64,000 nucleotides of DNA from CAVOXO01 sp963700425 (GTDB taxonomy: Bacteria; Actinomycetota; Acidimicrobiia; Acidimicrobiales; Microtrichaceae), in assembly GCA_963700425.1 (NCBI GenBank), contig CAVOXO010000001.1:1860001-1924000 (forward strand), given 5' to 3'. This document shows positions 32,888-41,622 of the stretch, piece after piece. The position numbers and the translations under genes are program-made. The number at the start of each line of letters is the position of its first letter. Position 1 is the stretch's first letter. Below the pieces are notes generated by a model. That model did no database searches, was not told where the DNA came from, and worked only from the letters and a program-made list of their open reading frames with translations.

Positions 32888-33960
32888 TCGATCAGCGTCC
32901 TCCACTCGTCGATCCATGCGTCGCGCCCCTCCCCCACCGTCGCGGGATCGAGCGTGACCGACGCCGGCGGCGCCGAGTAGTGCGCGCTGAACTCCTCGGG
33001 AAGCTCGACGCCCACTCGGGCCGGCAGGACGAAGTTGGTGAGCGGCAGCGACTCCTGCCAAGGGATCGCGAGCATCTCCTCGATGAGCCGTCGCGCCAGG
33101 TCGGGGTCGTCGGCCCCGTTCAACACGCCTGCGAACTCGACCTGACGTGCACACGTTCGATCCGCGACACCGCTGACCGGCTCATCGAGGGTCCCATCCG
33201 AGTAGTACACCTCGGCCGGCGGGCTGGACGCGTAGGAGACCACCAGGGGTCGATCACCACCGTTGACCGTGTACCGCAGACCCCACGCGTCGTCCCACGA
33301 ACCGGCCACCGCCACGTCGTTGGCAGCCAGATCCTCCCAGAAAACGGCGGCGGCATCGCCGAACTGCTCGTGGGTGGCGGCGAGGAAGACCAGGCCGGGC
33401 GACGACGTCGCAGGGTTCTCCACGACGAGCATCCCCCGATACGCGGGATCGGTCAGGTCCTCGAAGGACTCCGGCGGGGCGACTCCGGCGGCCAGGAGCG
33501 CCGAGCGGTCGTAGTTCACGCACACGTCGCCGAACTGGATCGGAGCGAGCGTCCCACTGTCGTCGAGTCGGAGAGCGGGGTCGACCATGTCGAGCGCCAC
33601 GTCTCCGAGCTCGTCGAAGAGATCGCCGGCCAGGGCCCGACCCATCAGGGCGTTGTCGACCCCGAAGAACACGTCTCCCTCGGGGCGCCCGGCGGTGAGG
33701 ATCGCCTCGGAGAGCGCGGCCCCGGCGTCGCCGCGCGAGATGATCTCGATCCGGGCACCCAGACGCTCCTCGACTCCCGAGAGCATCTCCTGATCGGCGA
33801 CGAACGACGAATAGGTCACGAGTCGCACGGTGGGCACGCCGTCGTCGGCCTCGTCCGTCGATGCGCACGATGCTGCCAGGACCACCACCACACCCACCGC
33901 CACCGACCAGACCGTCGGGTGAGATGGCCGGAGACCGCGAGGGGTGCGTCGGATCGTCAT
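32884..33960 (-). CDS. thiB: Thiamine-binding lipoprotein (ThiB/TbpA family)
   Basis: Substrate-binding subunit of the thiamine importer. 358 residues: basic start, hydrophobic helix and lipobox (VVVLAASCAS), then the type-2 periplasmic fold. Segments matching ThiB/TbpA are VRLVTYSSFVADQEML, GDVFFGVDNALMGRAL, PIQFGDVCVNYDRSAL, SFEDLTDPAYRGMLVVENPATSSPGLVFLAAT, WGLRYTVNGGDRPLVVSYASSPPAEVYY and IPWQESLPLTNFVLPA. ATGA overlap with the upstream pyrophosphokinase gene, under the same TPP riboswitch, supports thiamine as ligand. Confidence 0.93.
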   Translation of the reverse strand: MTIRRTPRGLRPSHPTVWSVAVGVVVVLAASCASTDEADDGVPTVRLVTYSSFVADQEMLSGVEERLGARIEIISRGDAGAALSEAILTAGRPEGDVFFGVDNALMGRALAGDLFDELGDVALDMVDPALRLDDSGTLAPIQFGDVCVNYDRSALLAAGVAPPESFEDLTDPAYRGMLVVENPATSSPGLVFLAATHEQFGDAAAVFWEDLAANDVAVAGSWDDAWGLRYTVNGGDRPLVVSYASSPPAEVYYSDGTLDEPVSGVADRTCARQVEFAGVLNGADDPDLARRLIEEMLAIPWQESLPLTNFVLPARVGVELPEEFSAHYSAPPASVTLDPATVGEGRDAWIDEWRTLIE

Positions 33961-34595
33961 GCCACCCGTTCCCCGTCGTCGACGATCACCAGGACGACCC
34001 CTCCCTCGACCTCCACCTGCACGACACCCCCGAGCGCCTCGTTCGACACGCCGCGGCCCGACCCGCGGCGTACCTCCTCACCGTCGAGCGGCCAACGCAG
34101 ACCCGTGGTCCTGACCACGGGTCTGCCGTCCCACGCGAGCAACGAACACGTCGCTCCCCGTGCGAGGCGCGCCGACCAACGATCACGCACGACGAACAGC
34201 GCCGAGTCCCCCATCCACGCCTCCACGCATGTGGGACCCCGCACCGCAGCGAGGATCGACACCACCGACAACTGGTGATCGAGTCGTCCACCACGCCCGC
34301 CGATGACGACCAGGCGGTCGCAGTCGTCGTCGACGACCATGGCGATGGCGAGCTCCAGGTCGGTGACGTCCTTGTCCTCGGGGTGTTCGACGATCCGGAG
34401 TCCCGAGGCGCGGGCCCGGGCGAGCCCCTCGGGTGACACCGAATCGAGATCCCCCACCAGCACATCGGCCTCGAGTCCCAGCGCCACGGCCAGGTCGTAG
34501 CCGGAATCCGCGGCGACGACGTGGCGAGCGGACGCGAGGTCCGGCGGGATCGCCGTCGGTGGATCGGTTCCGGCGGCGATGACCACCACATCCAT
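33957..34595 (-). CDS. Thiamine pyrophosphokinase
   Basis: Converts thiamine plus ATP to thiamine pyrophosphate, completing salvage of thiamine imported by ThiBP. 212 residues with VVAADSGYDLAVALG, the catalytic VGDLDSVSPEGL, EHPEDKDVTDLELAI and IGGRGGRLDHQLSVV, all diagnostic. ATG at 34595 has AAGGGA at 8-base spacing. An earlier in-frame ATG at 34604 lies inside the riboswitch and has no ribosome-binding site. The AAGGGA is also the 3' end of the riboswitch, so ligand binding should hide it. Confidence 0.94.
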   Translation of the reverse strand: MDVVVIAAGTDPPTAIPPDLASARHVVAADSGYDLAVALGLEADVLVGDLDSVSPEGLARARASGLRIVEHPEDKDVTDLELAIAMVVDDDCDRLVVIGGRGGRLDHQLSVVSILAAVRGPTCVEAWMGDSALFVVRDRWSARLARGATCSLLAWDGRPVVRTTGLRWPLDGEEVRRGSGRGVSNEALGGVVQVEVEGGVVLVIVDDGERVA

Positions 34596-34602
34596 GCTGA
34601 CC

Positions 34603-34690
34603 ATCCCTTCGCTGGCATTACCCAGATCAGGTGTCGGGTCGGCGCCCCTGTCGGCGCCCTCTCAGCCCGGTCGTGCGAGCTCCCCGTGTC
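34603..34690 (-). promoter_or_regulatory. TPP riboswitch (THI element)
   Basis: On the minus strand the conserved blocks appear in order: CGGGGAGC, GGGCTGAGA, a GC-rich P3 hairpin (GGCGCC pairs), ACCTGATCTGGGTAATGCCA and GCGAAGGGA. These are the class-defining TPP sensor segments. It ends at the ribosome-binding site of the pyrophosphokinase gene, which implies translational control: thiamine pyrophosphate would shut off salvage and uptake. The whole operon of pyrophosphokinase, thiB, thiP and possibly the M23 and SRPBCC genes is downstream. Confidence 0.95.
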
Positions 34691-34718
34691 GACTGTCGAA
34701 CTGCCTGCGAGCAGCGGC

Positions 34719-35864
34719 CTAAGCGTAGCCGTCGAGCCGGGCGAGCGTTCGCAGCATGACCTCGTCGGCTCCACCGCCGATCGACCACAGACGGGTGTCG
34801 CGGAAGAAGCGCGCCGTCCAGCTCTCCTCCATGTACCCCATGCCGCCGTGGAACTGGAGACAGACGTCGGCCACGCGTCGGGCGGTCCGGGCGCAGCGGA
34901 GTTTCGCGATGGTGGCGAACCGGGTGATGTCCTGGCCCGCAGCCGCGGCGGACGCGGCCGCGTAGTTGAAGTGCTTGAGCAGCTCGACCTCGCTCGCGAC
35001 GTCGGCCATCTCATAGGAGATGTACTGGTTGGCGTTGAGCGGCGCTCCGAACACCTGGCGGTCCCGGAGGTACTCCGCAGTGCGTTCGAGCGCCCGCTCG
35101 CACGCTCCGACCATCTGGTACGAGGCGATCATCCTCTCGGCCTGGAACTGCTGCATCTGTTGCTGGAAACCCTGTCCGATCTCCCCGATCGTGTTGGCGA
35201 CCGGCACCCGAACCTCGTCGAAGGTCAGCTCACCGGTGTCCGATGCCCTCATGCCGAGCTTGTCGAGCTTTCGGCTCACGGCGAATCCGTCGACGTCGGT
35301 GGGGACGACGATCTGGGACATCCCGGCGTACCCGGGCTCGTCGGAGGTCCTCGCGAGGAGGCACAGCCAATCCGCCTGGAGGGCGTTGGTGATGTAGAGC
35401 TTCTGACCGGTGATGACCCACTCGTCCCCGTCGCGATCCGCCCTGGTGCGGATGGCGGCGACGTCGCTGCCTGCGTCGGGCTCGGTCACGGCGATCGCCG
35501 CGACATGGCGTCCTTCGAGCGCCGGTCGGAGATACTGCTCCTTGAGGTCGGAGGAACCGAAGCGGGCCAACGAGGGCGTGGCCATGTCGGTCTGGACGGC
35601 AATGGCCATCGCCACGCCGAGGGAGCTGCTCCGACCGATCTCCTCTCCCATGATCGCCGTATAGATCTGATCCGCCCCTCCACCACCGTCGGCGGGGTCG
35701 TACTCCACGCCGATCATGCCCAGCTTCCCGAGCCCGGCGAAGAGGTCATGGGCCGGAAACAGCCCGGCGGCCTCCCATTCCTCGGCGTTGGGGTCGATCT
35801 CGGACTCGACGAAGTCGCGCACCGTGGCGCGGAACATCTGGTGTTCATCGGTGAACGTGACCAT
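34719..35864 (-). CDS. Acyl-CoA dehydrogenase family flavoprotein
   Basis: 381 residues with the three-part fold: helical N-terminus, beta domain with AVTEPDAGSDVAAI and WVITGQKLYITNALQADWLCLLART, and C-terminal helices with ERMIASYQMVGACERALERTAEYLRDRQVFGAPL and CLQFHGGMGYMEESWTARFFRDTRL. It ends near SIGGGADEVM; the MCAD-type catalytic Glu expected in YEGT is absent at this site, so the base may be elsewhere, as in isovaleryl/long-chain types. Substrate not assignable. It lies 29 bases downstream of the riboswitch region on the same strand but is upstream in transcription. Confidence 0.9.
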   Translation of the reverse strand: MVTFTDEHQMFRATVRDFVESEIDPNAEEWEAAGLFPAHDLFAGLGKLGMIGVEYDPADGGGGADQIYTAIMGEEIGRSSSLGVAMAIAVQTDMATPSLARFGSSDLKEQYLRPALEGRHVAAIAVTEPDAGSDVAAIRTRADRDGDEWVITGQKLYITNALQADWLCLLARTSDEPGYAGMSQIVVPTDVDGFAVSRKLDKLGMRASDTGELTFDEVRVPVANTIGEIGQGFQQQMQQFQAERMIASYQMVGACERALERTAEYLRDRQVFGAPLNANQYISYEMADVASEVELLKHFNYAAASAAAAGQDITRFATIAKLRCARTARRVADVCLQFHGGMGYMEESWTARFFRDTRLWSIGGGADEVMLRTLARLDGYA

Positions 35865-35944
35865 CGTGGAACCCCCGTGGGTCGCTCTCGGACGACGAAG
35901 CCTAGGCGGCCGGCCCAGCGACGCTCACCTCGACCGGGCGGCTG

Positions 35945-37675
35945 TCAGGCCCGGGACTGCGATACCGCGGGATGGGTCGAGTCGACTCGGCGGAGATCCA
36001 GGCGCGGCTCCATCTGCCAGTCCGGCGGAAGGTCGAGTTGCGTACGGTCCACGACCGCGAGGTGACAGCCGAGGTCGCGCAGGAGCCGGAGATCGGCGAG
36101 CGACGCGGCGTGCGAGGCGATCAGGTGCTGACCGACCGCATCGGCGATGTCGGCCAACCCGCCCAGGTACCGGGCCTTCGAGGCGTCGGCACCGAGATCG
36201 GTGGTGAGATGCCCCGACAATCGCACGTAGTCGACCAGGTCGGAACCGAAGAGGATCAACGACGACCGACCCGTCCCGAAGTCATCGATGCCGATCCCGA
36301 ACCCCTCCGACGCCAGGGTGTCGATGACCGGCGACACGAGCTCGAGCTCGTCGAAGTCGTCCTCGGGTACCAACACGACCACCGACGTGGGATCGACGTC
36401 GCGGGCCTCCGCGAGGCGGAGGAGCTCCGAACCGAAGGTCGGTTGGACGACCATTCCCGAGGGAAGCGACACCAACAGCTGGTGGACGGCCGGGCCCGCA
36501 TCGGATGGGAGCCGGAAGGCCGCGCCCACCGTCCACCGGCCGAGGTCGGGCGCCTGACCACTCCGTCGAGCCACGTCGATGAGGTCGAGGTCGGAGGAGC
36601 CGCCGCCATCGTCCCATCGGGGCGAGACGTAGCGGCCCACGGCCCGGCCGGCCTCGAGGTCGACGAGGACCTCGTCGCGCAGACGCAGGCGATCGTGTGC
36701 GATCGCCTCGGAGAGGCGGGAGGCGAGCCTGCGGTGCCGGGTGTTCTGGGCCCGCATCAGTTGGTCGAAGACCTCCACCCTGCGCCGCCCACGCGACTTG
36801 GCGGCGTAGAGCGCGGCATCGGCGTGGGAGATCAGATCGCCACGCGAGTCCCCGTGGGAATGGACGGCGATGCCCACGCTGGCATGGACCGGGAAGCTGT
36901 GACCGGCGACCCTGAACGGGGCCTCCAGGGCACCGATGACCCTCCGCCCGACCAGGGGGGCCAGGCGGCGTACGTGGTGGCCGTTCATGACGATGCAGAA
37001 CTCGTCGCCACCGAGCCGCGCCAGCGGGTCATCGGATCGGACGACGTGCCGCAACCGCTCGGCGACCGCCCTCAACAGCTCATCGCCCACGCCGTGACCG
37101 AAGGTGTCGTTCACGAGCTTGAAGCGGTCGAGATCGACCAGGAGCACCGCCACCTCACGGTCCGACGTTCCCTCGTGGAGCGTGGCGAGCGCGGTGTCGA
37201 GGCGATCGAGAACCCACCGACGTGACCCCAGCCCGGTCACCATGTCGAGGTCGCGATCGGCATCGACCTGATGCGCCCGACGATGGCGGGCCACCGTGGT
37301 CCGCAGCACACGGATGAGTGTCCCGGCGTCGAGCCCGTTCAGGGCGACGACCTCGTCGGCTCCGGCCGACACCGCGTCGATCCCCACGGAGTCGATCGCT
37401 CCGTCGTGCACCGCGACCAGCGGAACTCGCCGACCATGATCGAGGTCACGACCGAGGCGGGCCACCCCGGCGAGGTCGCCGTCCACCGCCTCGACCAGGG
37501 CGACGTCGAAGCTTCCGACCGCAAGCCGTTCAGCGGCCCGGTCGGGGGTGTCGACGACCTCGACGGAGGCCACATGGGGCCCGGCCACTGCGAGCAGCCC
37601 GCTCAGCAGTCCTCCGACGTCGGGACGGCTGATCACGACGAGGACCGACAGCGCGTGCACCTCGGGGACCGACAT
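35945..37675 (-). CDS. GGDEF protein with degenerate EAL and pseudo-receiver domains
   Basis: 576 residues, soluble. The N-terminal 125 residues look like a response-regulator receiver (LSVLVVISRPDVGGLLSG ... SFDVALVEAVDGD), but the phospho-acceptor Asp is Glu and the acidic pair on strand 1 is gone. The GGDEF domain is intact (RLGGDEFCIVM, LDRFKLVNDTFGHGVGDELL). The EAL domain has lost the EAL Glu (GRYVSPRW replaces xExLxRW) and the KxD lysine, though IDDFGTGRSSL remains. Prediction: active cyclase with a non-catalytic, perhaps c-di-GMP-sensing, EAL. Divergent from the next acyl-CoA dehydrogenase. Confidence 0.9.
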   Translation of the reverse strand: MSVPEVHALSVLVVISRPDVGGLLSGLLAVAGPHVASVEVVDTPDRAAERLAVGSFDVALVEAVDGDLAGVARLGRDLDHGRRVPLVAVHDGAIDSVGIDAVSAGADEVVALNGLDAGTLIRVLRTTVARHRRAHQVDADRDLDMVTGLGSRRWVLDRLDTALATLHEGTSDREVAVLLVDLDRFKLVNDTFGHGVGDELLRAVAERLRHVVRSDDPLARLGGDEFCIVMNGHHVRRLAPLVGRRVIGALEAPFRVAGHSFPVHASVGIAVHSHGDSRGDLISHADAALYAAKSRGRRRVEVFDQLMRAQNTRHRRLASRLSEAIAHDRLRLRDEVLVDLEAGRAVGRYVSPRWDDGGGSSDLDLIDVARRSGQAPDLGRWTVGAAFRLPSDAGPAVHQLLVSLPSGMVVQPTFGSELLRLAEARDVDPTSVVVLVPEDDFDELELVSPVIDTLASEGFGIGIDDFGTGRSSLILFGSDLVDYVRLSGHLTTDLGADASKARYLGGLADIADAVGQHLIASHAASLADLRLLRDLGCHLAVVDRTQLDLPPDWQMEPRLDLRRVDSTHPAVSQSRA

Positions 37676-37740
37676 GAGTCTCTCATCGGCAGGTCGAGCC
37701 CTTGACTGAGGACGCCGGGGCCTGTGCTAGAGAAGTCGTC

Positions 37741-38889
37741 ATGGAACGCCAACTCATGACCGAGGATCACGAACTCTTTCGTGAGGCCTACCGAACGTTC
37801 GTGGAGCGCGAACTGGTGCCCAACATCGACCGATGGGACACCGAGGGCATCGTCGACCGCGAGGTGTGGCTGACTGCGGGCGAGAACGGGTTCCTCGCCT
37901 TCGACGTGCCCGAGGCGTTCGGGGGAACGGGCGTGGAGGACTTCCGGTACAACGTCGTGATCGTCGAGGAACTGTGCCGGGCCAACGTGTTCGCAGCCGG
38001 CCTCGGCTTCACCCTCCACAACGACGTGACGCTCCCCTACTTCATCAAGTACGGGACCGACGAACAGAAGCAGCGGTGGTTGCCCGGCATCGTCTCGGGC
38101 GAGCTCATCACCGCGGTCGCCATGACCGAACCGGGTATCGGATCCGACCTCGCGTCGATGGCCACGACGGCGATCCGCGACGGCGACCACTACGTGGTCA
38201 ACGGGTCCAAGACGTTCATCACCAACGGCATCCACGCCGACCTGGTGATCGTGGCGGCGAAGACCGACCCGTCGCAGCGACACTCGGGCATGTCCCTGCT
38301 CGTCGTCGAGCGGGGGATGGACGGCTTCGAGCGCGGCCGCAACCTCGACAAGGTCGGTCTGCATGCCCAGGACACCGCGGAGCTGTTCTTCAACGACGTG
38401 GCCGTCCCGGCGGCGAATCTCCTCGGCGAGGAGGGACGCGGTTTCTACCATCTCGTCGACAACCTGCCCCAGGAGCGGATCTCCATCGCTGCCGCGGGCA
38501 TCGCCCATGCCGAGGCGACGTTCAATCAGACGATCGAGTACACCAAGGAGCGCACGGCATTCGGGAAACCGATCGGAGCGTTCCAGAACACACGGTTCCG
38601 ACTGGCGGAGATGGCCACCGAGATCGAGATCGGCCGGACCTTCCTGGACCGCACCGTCGAGGCACTCAACGACGGCTCGCTCACCGCCGAGGACGCGGCC
38701 ATGGCCAAGTGGTGGTGCACCGAGCTGCAGAAGCGCACCATCGACACGTGTGTGCAGCTGCACGGCGGCTACGGATACATGAACGAGTACCCCGTGGCCA
38801 GGGCCTTCGTCGACGCCAGGGTGACCACGATCTACGGAGGGACGACCGAGATCATGAAAGAGGTCATCGGGCGATCACTAGGGGTCTGA
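37741..38889 (+). CDS. Acyl-CoA dehydrogenase (long-chain type)
   Basis: 382 residues. AVAMTEPGIGSDLASMATTA and VVNGSKTFITNGIHADLVIVAAKTDP form the FAD/substrate beta domain. QERISIAAAGIAHAEATFNQTIEYTKERTAFGKPIGAFQNTRFRLAEMATEIE and CVQLHGGYGYMNEYPVARAFVDARVTTIYGGTTEIMKEVIGR are the C-terminal FAD-contacting helices. The YGGTTEI end (Gly where MCAD has catalytic Glu) fits the long-chain/isovaleryl subgroup. A TTGACT element at 37702-37707 is a plausible -35 box. ATG at 37741 is preferred over the TTG at 37702. Confidence 0.92.
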   Translation: MERQLMTEDHELFREAYRTFVERELVPNIDRWDTEGIVDREVWLTAGENGFLAFDVPEAFGGTGVEDFRYNVVIVEELCRANVFAAGLGFTLHNDVTLPYFIKYGTDEQKQRWLPGIVSGELITAVAMTEPGIGSDLASMATTAIRDGDHYVVNGSKTFITNGIHADLVIVAAKTDPSQRHSGMSLLVVERGMDGFERGRNLDKVGLHAQDTAELFFNDVAVPAANLLGEEGRGFYHLVDNLPQERISIAAAGIAHAEATFNQTIEYTKERTAFGKPIGAFQNTRFRLAEMATEIEIGRTFLDRTVEALNDGSLTAEDAAMAKWWCTELQKRTIDTCVQLHGGYGYMNEYPVARAFVDARVTTIYGGTTEIMKEVIGRSLGV

Positions 38890-38953
38890 GACACCGCCCC
38901 CGATGACCGTTCACTGGGTAGGTCTCCCCATAACGCGATCGAGGCCTTTTCCG

Positions 38954-38959
38954 TAGGGT
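38954..38959 (+). promoter_or_regulatory. Candidate -10 box for a leaderless J-domain gene
   Basis: TAGGGT (TANNNT) six bases before the GTG at 38966. Confidence 0.35.
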
Positions 38960-38965
38960 GGCGGG

Positions 38966-39511
38966 GTGGAGGTGACGCGCTCGCACTACCAGCTCCTCGG
39001 CGTCGACGAGGACGCCGACCTGGAGACCCTGCGCGCCGCCTACCATCGACTCGCCAAGTCGATGCACCCCGACGCCCGCGTCGGCGAGTCCGACGCCGAC
39101 GGTGCCCTGGCCGATCGGAGGATGCGGGAGATCTCCGAGGCATGGCAGGTTCTGCGGCAGCCGGAGCGGCGACTCTCCTACGACCGGGAACTCATCCGGG
39201 AGCGCGACCGGGCCGCGGCCGCCCGGCTGAAGGTGGAGCCCCCTGATCCACGAATCGTCCTCCGTGACGCCGACGCGGGCCCCGACCGGGGGGTGGGGAG
39301 CGACGACGAGGACCTCGACGACGTGGAGCTGTCCGCGCCGATGGCGTTCATCCTGCGACGCGGACCGATCATCGCCGTGCTCGTGGTGGCGGCCGCCCTC
39401 TTCATCGGGTCGGCCTACGCGGGGGGCGATCGCGACAGCGACGACGGCCCACCCACGACGAATTCCGAGACGCTGGAACTCGATGCCGACAGCTCGCCGA
39501 TCGGCAACTGA
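38966..39511 (+). CDS. Membrane-anchored J-domain protein
   Basis: 181 residues. The N-terminal J domain (about 5-75) reads SHYQLLGVDEDADLETLRAAYHRLAKSMHPDARVGE with the essential HPD, then EISEAWQVLRQPERRLSYDREL. A charged linker, one transmembrane helix (about 133-151, GPIIAVLVVAAALFIGSAYAG) and a short acidic extracytoplasmic tail follow. No Gly/Phe or zinc-finger region, so it is a class-C J protein that would recruit DnaK at the membrane. The GTG start has no Shine-Dalgarno sequence. Confidence 0.88.
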   Translation: MEVTRSHYQLLGVDEDADLETLRAAYHRLAKSMHPDARVGESDADGALADRRMREISEAWQVLRQPERRLSYDRELIRERDRAAAARLKVEPPDPRIVLRDADAGPDRGVGSDDEDLDDVELSAPMAFILRRGPIIAVLVVAAALFIGSAYAGGDRDSDDGPPTTNSETLELDADSSPIGN

Positions 39512-39530
39512 GGACGCCTGAGGGCCGTGT

Positions 39531-39536
39531 TACTGT
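39531..39536 (+). promoter_or_regulatory. Probable -10 element of the tRNA-Val promoter
   Basis: TACTGT, fourteen bases ahead of the mature tRNA 5' end. No strong -35 box is seen. Confidence 0.4.
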
Positions 39537-39549
39537 ACGTGCCGCTTTC

Positions 39550-39623
39550 GGGCGATTAGCTCAGTTGGCTAGAGCGCTGCCTTCACACGGCAGAGGTCGG
39601 CAGTTCGAGTCTGCCATCGCCCA
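39550..39623 (+). tRNA. tRNA-Val(CAC)
   Basis: A 74-base cloverleaf. The acceptor stem is GGGCGAT/ATCGCCC with discriminator A, the D-arm is TAGCTCAGTTGGCTAGAGC, and the anticodon stem CTGCC/GGCAG encloses loop TTCACAC (anticodon CAC, reading GTG). The T-arm is GGCAG-TTCGAGT-CTGCC. CCA is not encoded and must be added. It stands alone between the J-domain gene and the FG-GAP lipoprotein gene. Confidence 0.97.
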
Positions 39624-39778
39624 CTCCCACATCTCGGGGCCGGCGTCGGCCGCGTCGACGTACCCGGCCGAGTTCTCCCGGCGTGCAGTCCGGCGTGGGC
39701 CGGATCCGGTACTGTTCCCCCGGGAACGCCGGGTACCTGATGTCGTTTCGTCACCGGCGGCCCGGGGAGCCTTGTCGG

Positions 39779-41605
39779 ATGAACAGTAGGTATCGGTGGG
39801 CTCGGAGACGGCCCGGACCGATTCTGGCCCTACCGGTCGCCCTCGTGGTCGTGATCGTCACCGCGTGCTCGGGTACCGACGACGCCTCGCCCGACGACGG
39901 AACCACCTCGGCGCCGGAGACGCCGACCGACCAGACCCGCGATCAGGACGGCCCCGGCTTCACCGAGGTCGCGGCCGCGTCCGGACTCGACGAGACGCAC
40001 TCCGAGTTGGAACTGGTCGCCGAGACGTCGATGACCTCCGGCGCAGCGGTCGCCGATGTGGACTCCGACGGCGACGACGACATTTTCCTCCCGAGGGCCG
40101 GCAAGCCCAACGGCCTGTATCTCAACGATGGCGACGGCGAGTTCTCCGATGTCGCGCGAACCGCCGGCGTGGCCGGGCCCAGCGAACGTTTCGGGTCATC
40201 CGCTGCGGCGTTCTTCGACATCGAGGGCGATGGCGACCTCGACCTCTTCGTCACCGGACACGGCCAGGGGCGCAACGAGCTCTTCGTCAATGACGGGTCG
40301 GGTCGCTTCACCGAGGAGTCCGAGCAGCGAGGGCTGGTCTGGGATCCGATCGGCGAGTTCGGTCTCGGGTCCCAGACCCACGGCGTGACCGTGGCCGACG
40401 TCAATCTGGACGGACACATGGACCTGCTGGTGCTCCAGTGGTATGCCCGCATCTTCGACAGGACCGCGGCCAGCGCCGAGGAGCTCGAACAGGAGGCTCC
40501 GAGTGACTCGACACCGTGCGAGACCGCAGCCCGGCTCCGAGCGGCCGGTTTCCCCGTCGACCCCAGCGCCGAACCATCACGGTCCCGCCTGTTCCTCAAC
40601 GACGGCGCAGGAGGCTTCCGGGACGCGACCGACGAGATGGGGCTCCCCTTCGGCACGATCGCCGCGTTCACGGGGATCATCCACGACCTCGACGATGACG
40701 GGTGGCCTGACCTGGCGGTCACCGGTGATGGCTGCACCAGTCGTCTCTACCGGAACATCGGCGGTGAGCGCTTCGAGGACATCACCGAATCATCCGGAGT
40801 CGGAACCGATGAGAACGGGATGGGCGCGGTGGTCCGGGACGTGAACGGAGACGGGCGCCCCGACTGGTTCGTCACCTCGATCGCGGACCTCAGCGTCAGC
40901 GACTGCCCCTCCAACGAGTTCTTCGGCTGCTCGGGGAACCGCCTGTACGTCAACGAGGGCGACGCATCGTTCTCCGACATGACGGACCGGTACGGCCTGC
41001 GGGACGGCGGTTGGGGCTGGGGCGCCGCCATCGAGGACTTCTCGAACGACGGACAGCTCGAGGTCATCATGACCAACGGCTATGACGCCGGCGAGCCGGG
41101 GACCGCTCAGAATCCGGAGTTCTTCGAGCAGTTCACCACCGACCGCACCCGGCTGTGGACGATCGGCGGAGACGACGTCGCGGTCGCGTCGGGAATCGAC
41201 GACGCCAGCATCGGCCATGGCCTGGTGCCCTTCGACATGGACGGTGACGGTGACCTCGACGTGCTCATCGTTCCGATCAACGAGGAGCCTCTGCTCTTCC
41301 GTAACGACACGCTCGACACCCACTCATGGCTCACCGTCTCGCTCGACGACCCGACCACGCCGGGCAACCGCTGGGGAGACGGGGCCCGGATCGTCGTGAC
41401 GCCGGGACCCGACGCCTCCCCGATTACCGGGTGGATCACGACCGGCGGCTCCTACGAGTCACAGAAGCCTCCCGAGTTCCATGTCGGGCTCGGCGAGCGG
41501 GTCGGCAGCATCGACAGCATCGCGGTGTACTGGCCCGGCGAGTCGACGCCTCAGGTGCTGACCGACGTCGAACCCCGCCAGCACCTGGTGGTGAGCCGGG
41601 GCTGA
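39779..41605 (+). CDS. FG-GAP/VCBS repeat lipoprotein with ASPIC/UnbV C-terminus
   Basis: 608 residues, extracytoplasmic. Lipoprotein signal peptide (ALVVVIVTACSG), a short acidic linker, then about seven FG-GAP/VCBS blades, each with a calcium-binding DxDxDGxxD loop: DVDSDGDDDIFL, DIEGDGDLDLFV, DVNLDGHMDLLV, DLDDDGWPDLAV, DVNGDGRPDWFV, DFSNDGQLEVIM, DMDGDGDLDVLI. The C-terminus NRWGDGARIVVTPG ... GLGERVGSIDSIAVYWPGE is an ASPIC/UnbV domain. Likely a surface beta-propeller for adhesion or carbohydrate/protein binding. ATG 39779 has GGGGAG ten bases upstream; the longer open frame has no signal peptide at its start. Confidence 0.9.
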   Translation: MNSRYRWARRRPGPILALPVALVVVIVTACSGTDDASPDDGTTSAPETPTDQTRDQDGPGFTEVAAASGLDETHSELELVAETSMTSGAAVADVDSDGDDDIFLPRAGKPNGLYLNDGDGEFSDVARTAGVAGPSERFGSSAAAFFDIEGDGDLDLFVTGHGQGRNELFVNDGSGRFTEESEQRGLVWDPIGEFGLGSQTHGVTVADVNLDGHMDLLVLQWYARIFDRTAASAEELEQEAPSDSTPCETAARLRAAGFPVDPSAEPSRSRLFLNDGAGGFRDATDEMGLPFGTIAAFTGIIHDLDDDGWPDLAVTGDGCTSRLYRNIGGERFEDITESSGVGTDENGMGAVVRDVNGDGRPDWFVTSIADLSVSDCPSNEFFGCSGNRLYVNEGDASFSDMTDRYGLRDGGWGWGAAIEDFSNDGQLEVIMTNGYDAGEPGTAQNPEFFEQFTTDRTRLWTIGGDDVAVASGIDDASIGHGLVPFDMDGDGDLDVLIVPINEEPLLFRNDTLDTHSWLTVSLDDPTTPGNRWGDGARIVVTPGPDASPITGWITTGGSYESQKPPEFHVGLGERVGSIDSIAVYWPGESTPQVLTDVEPRQHLVVSRG

Positions 41606-41622
41606 TCACCTGGCCGGGAGGT

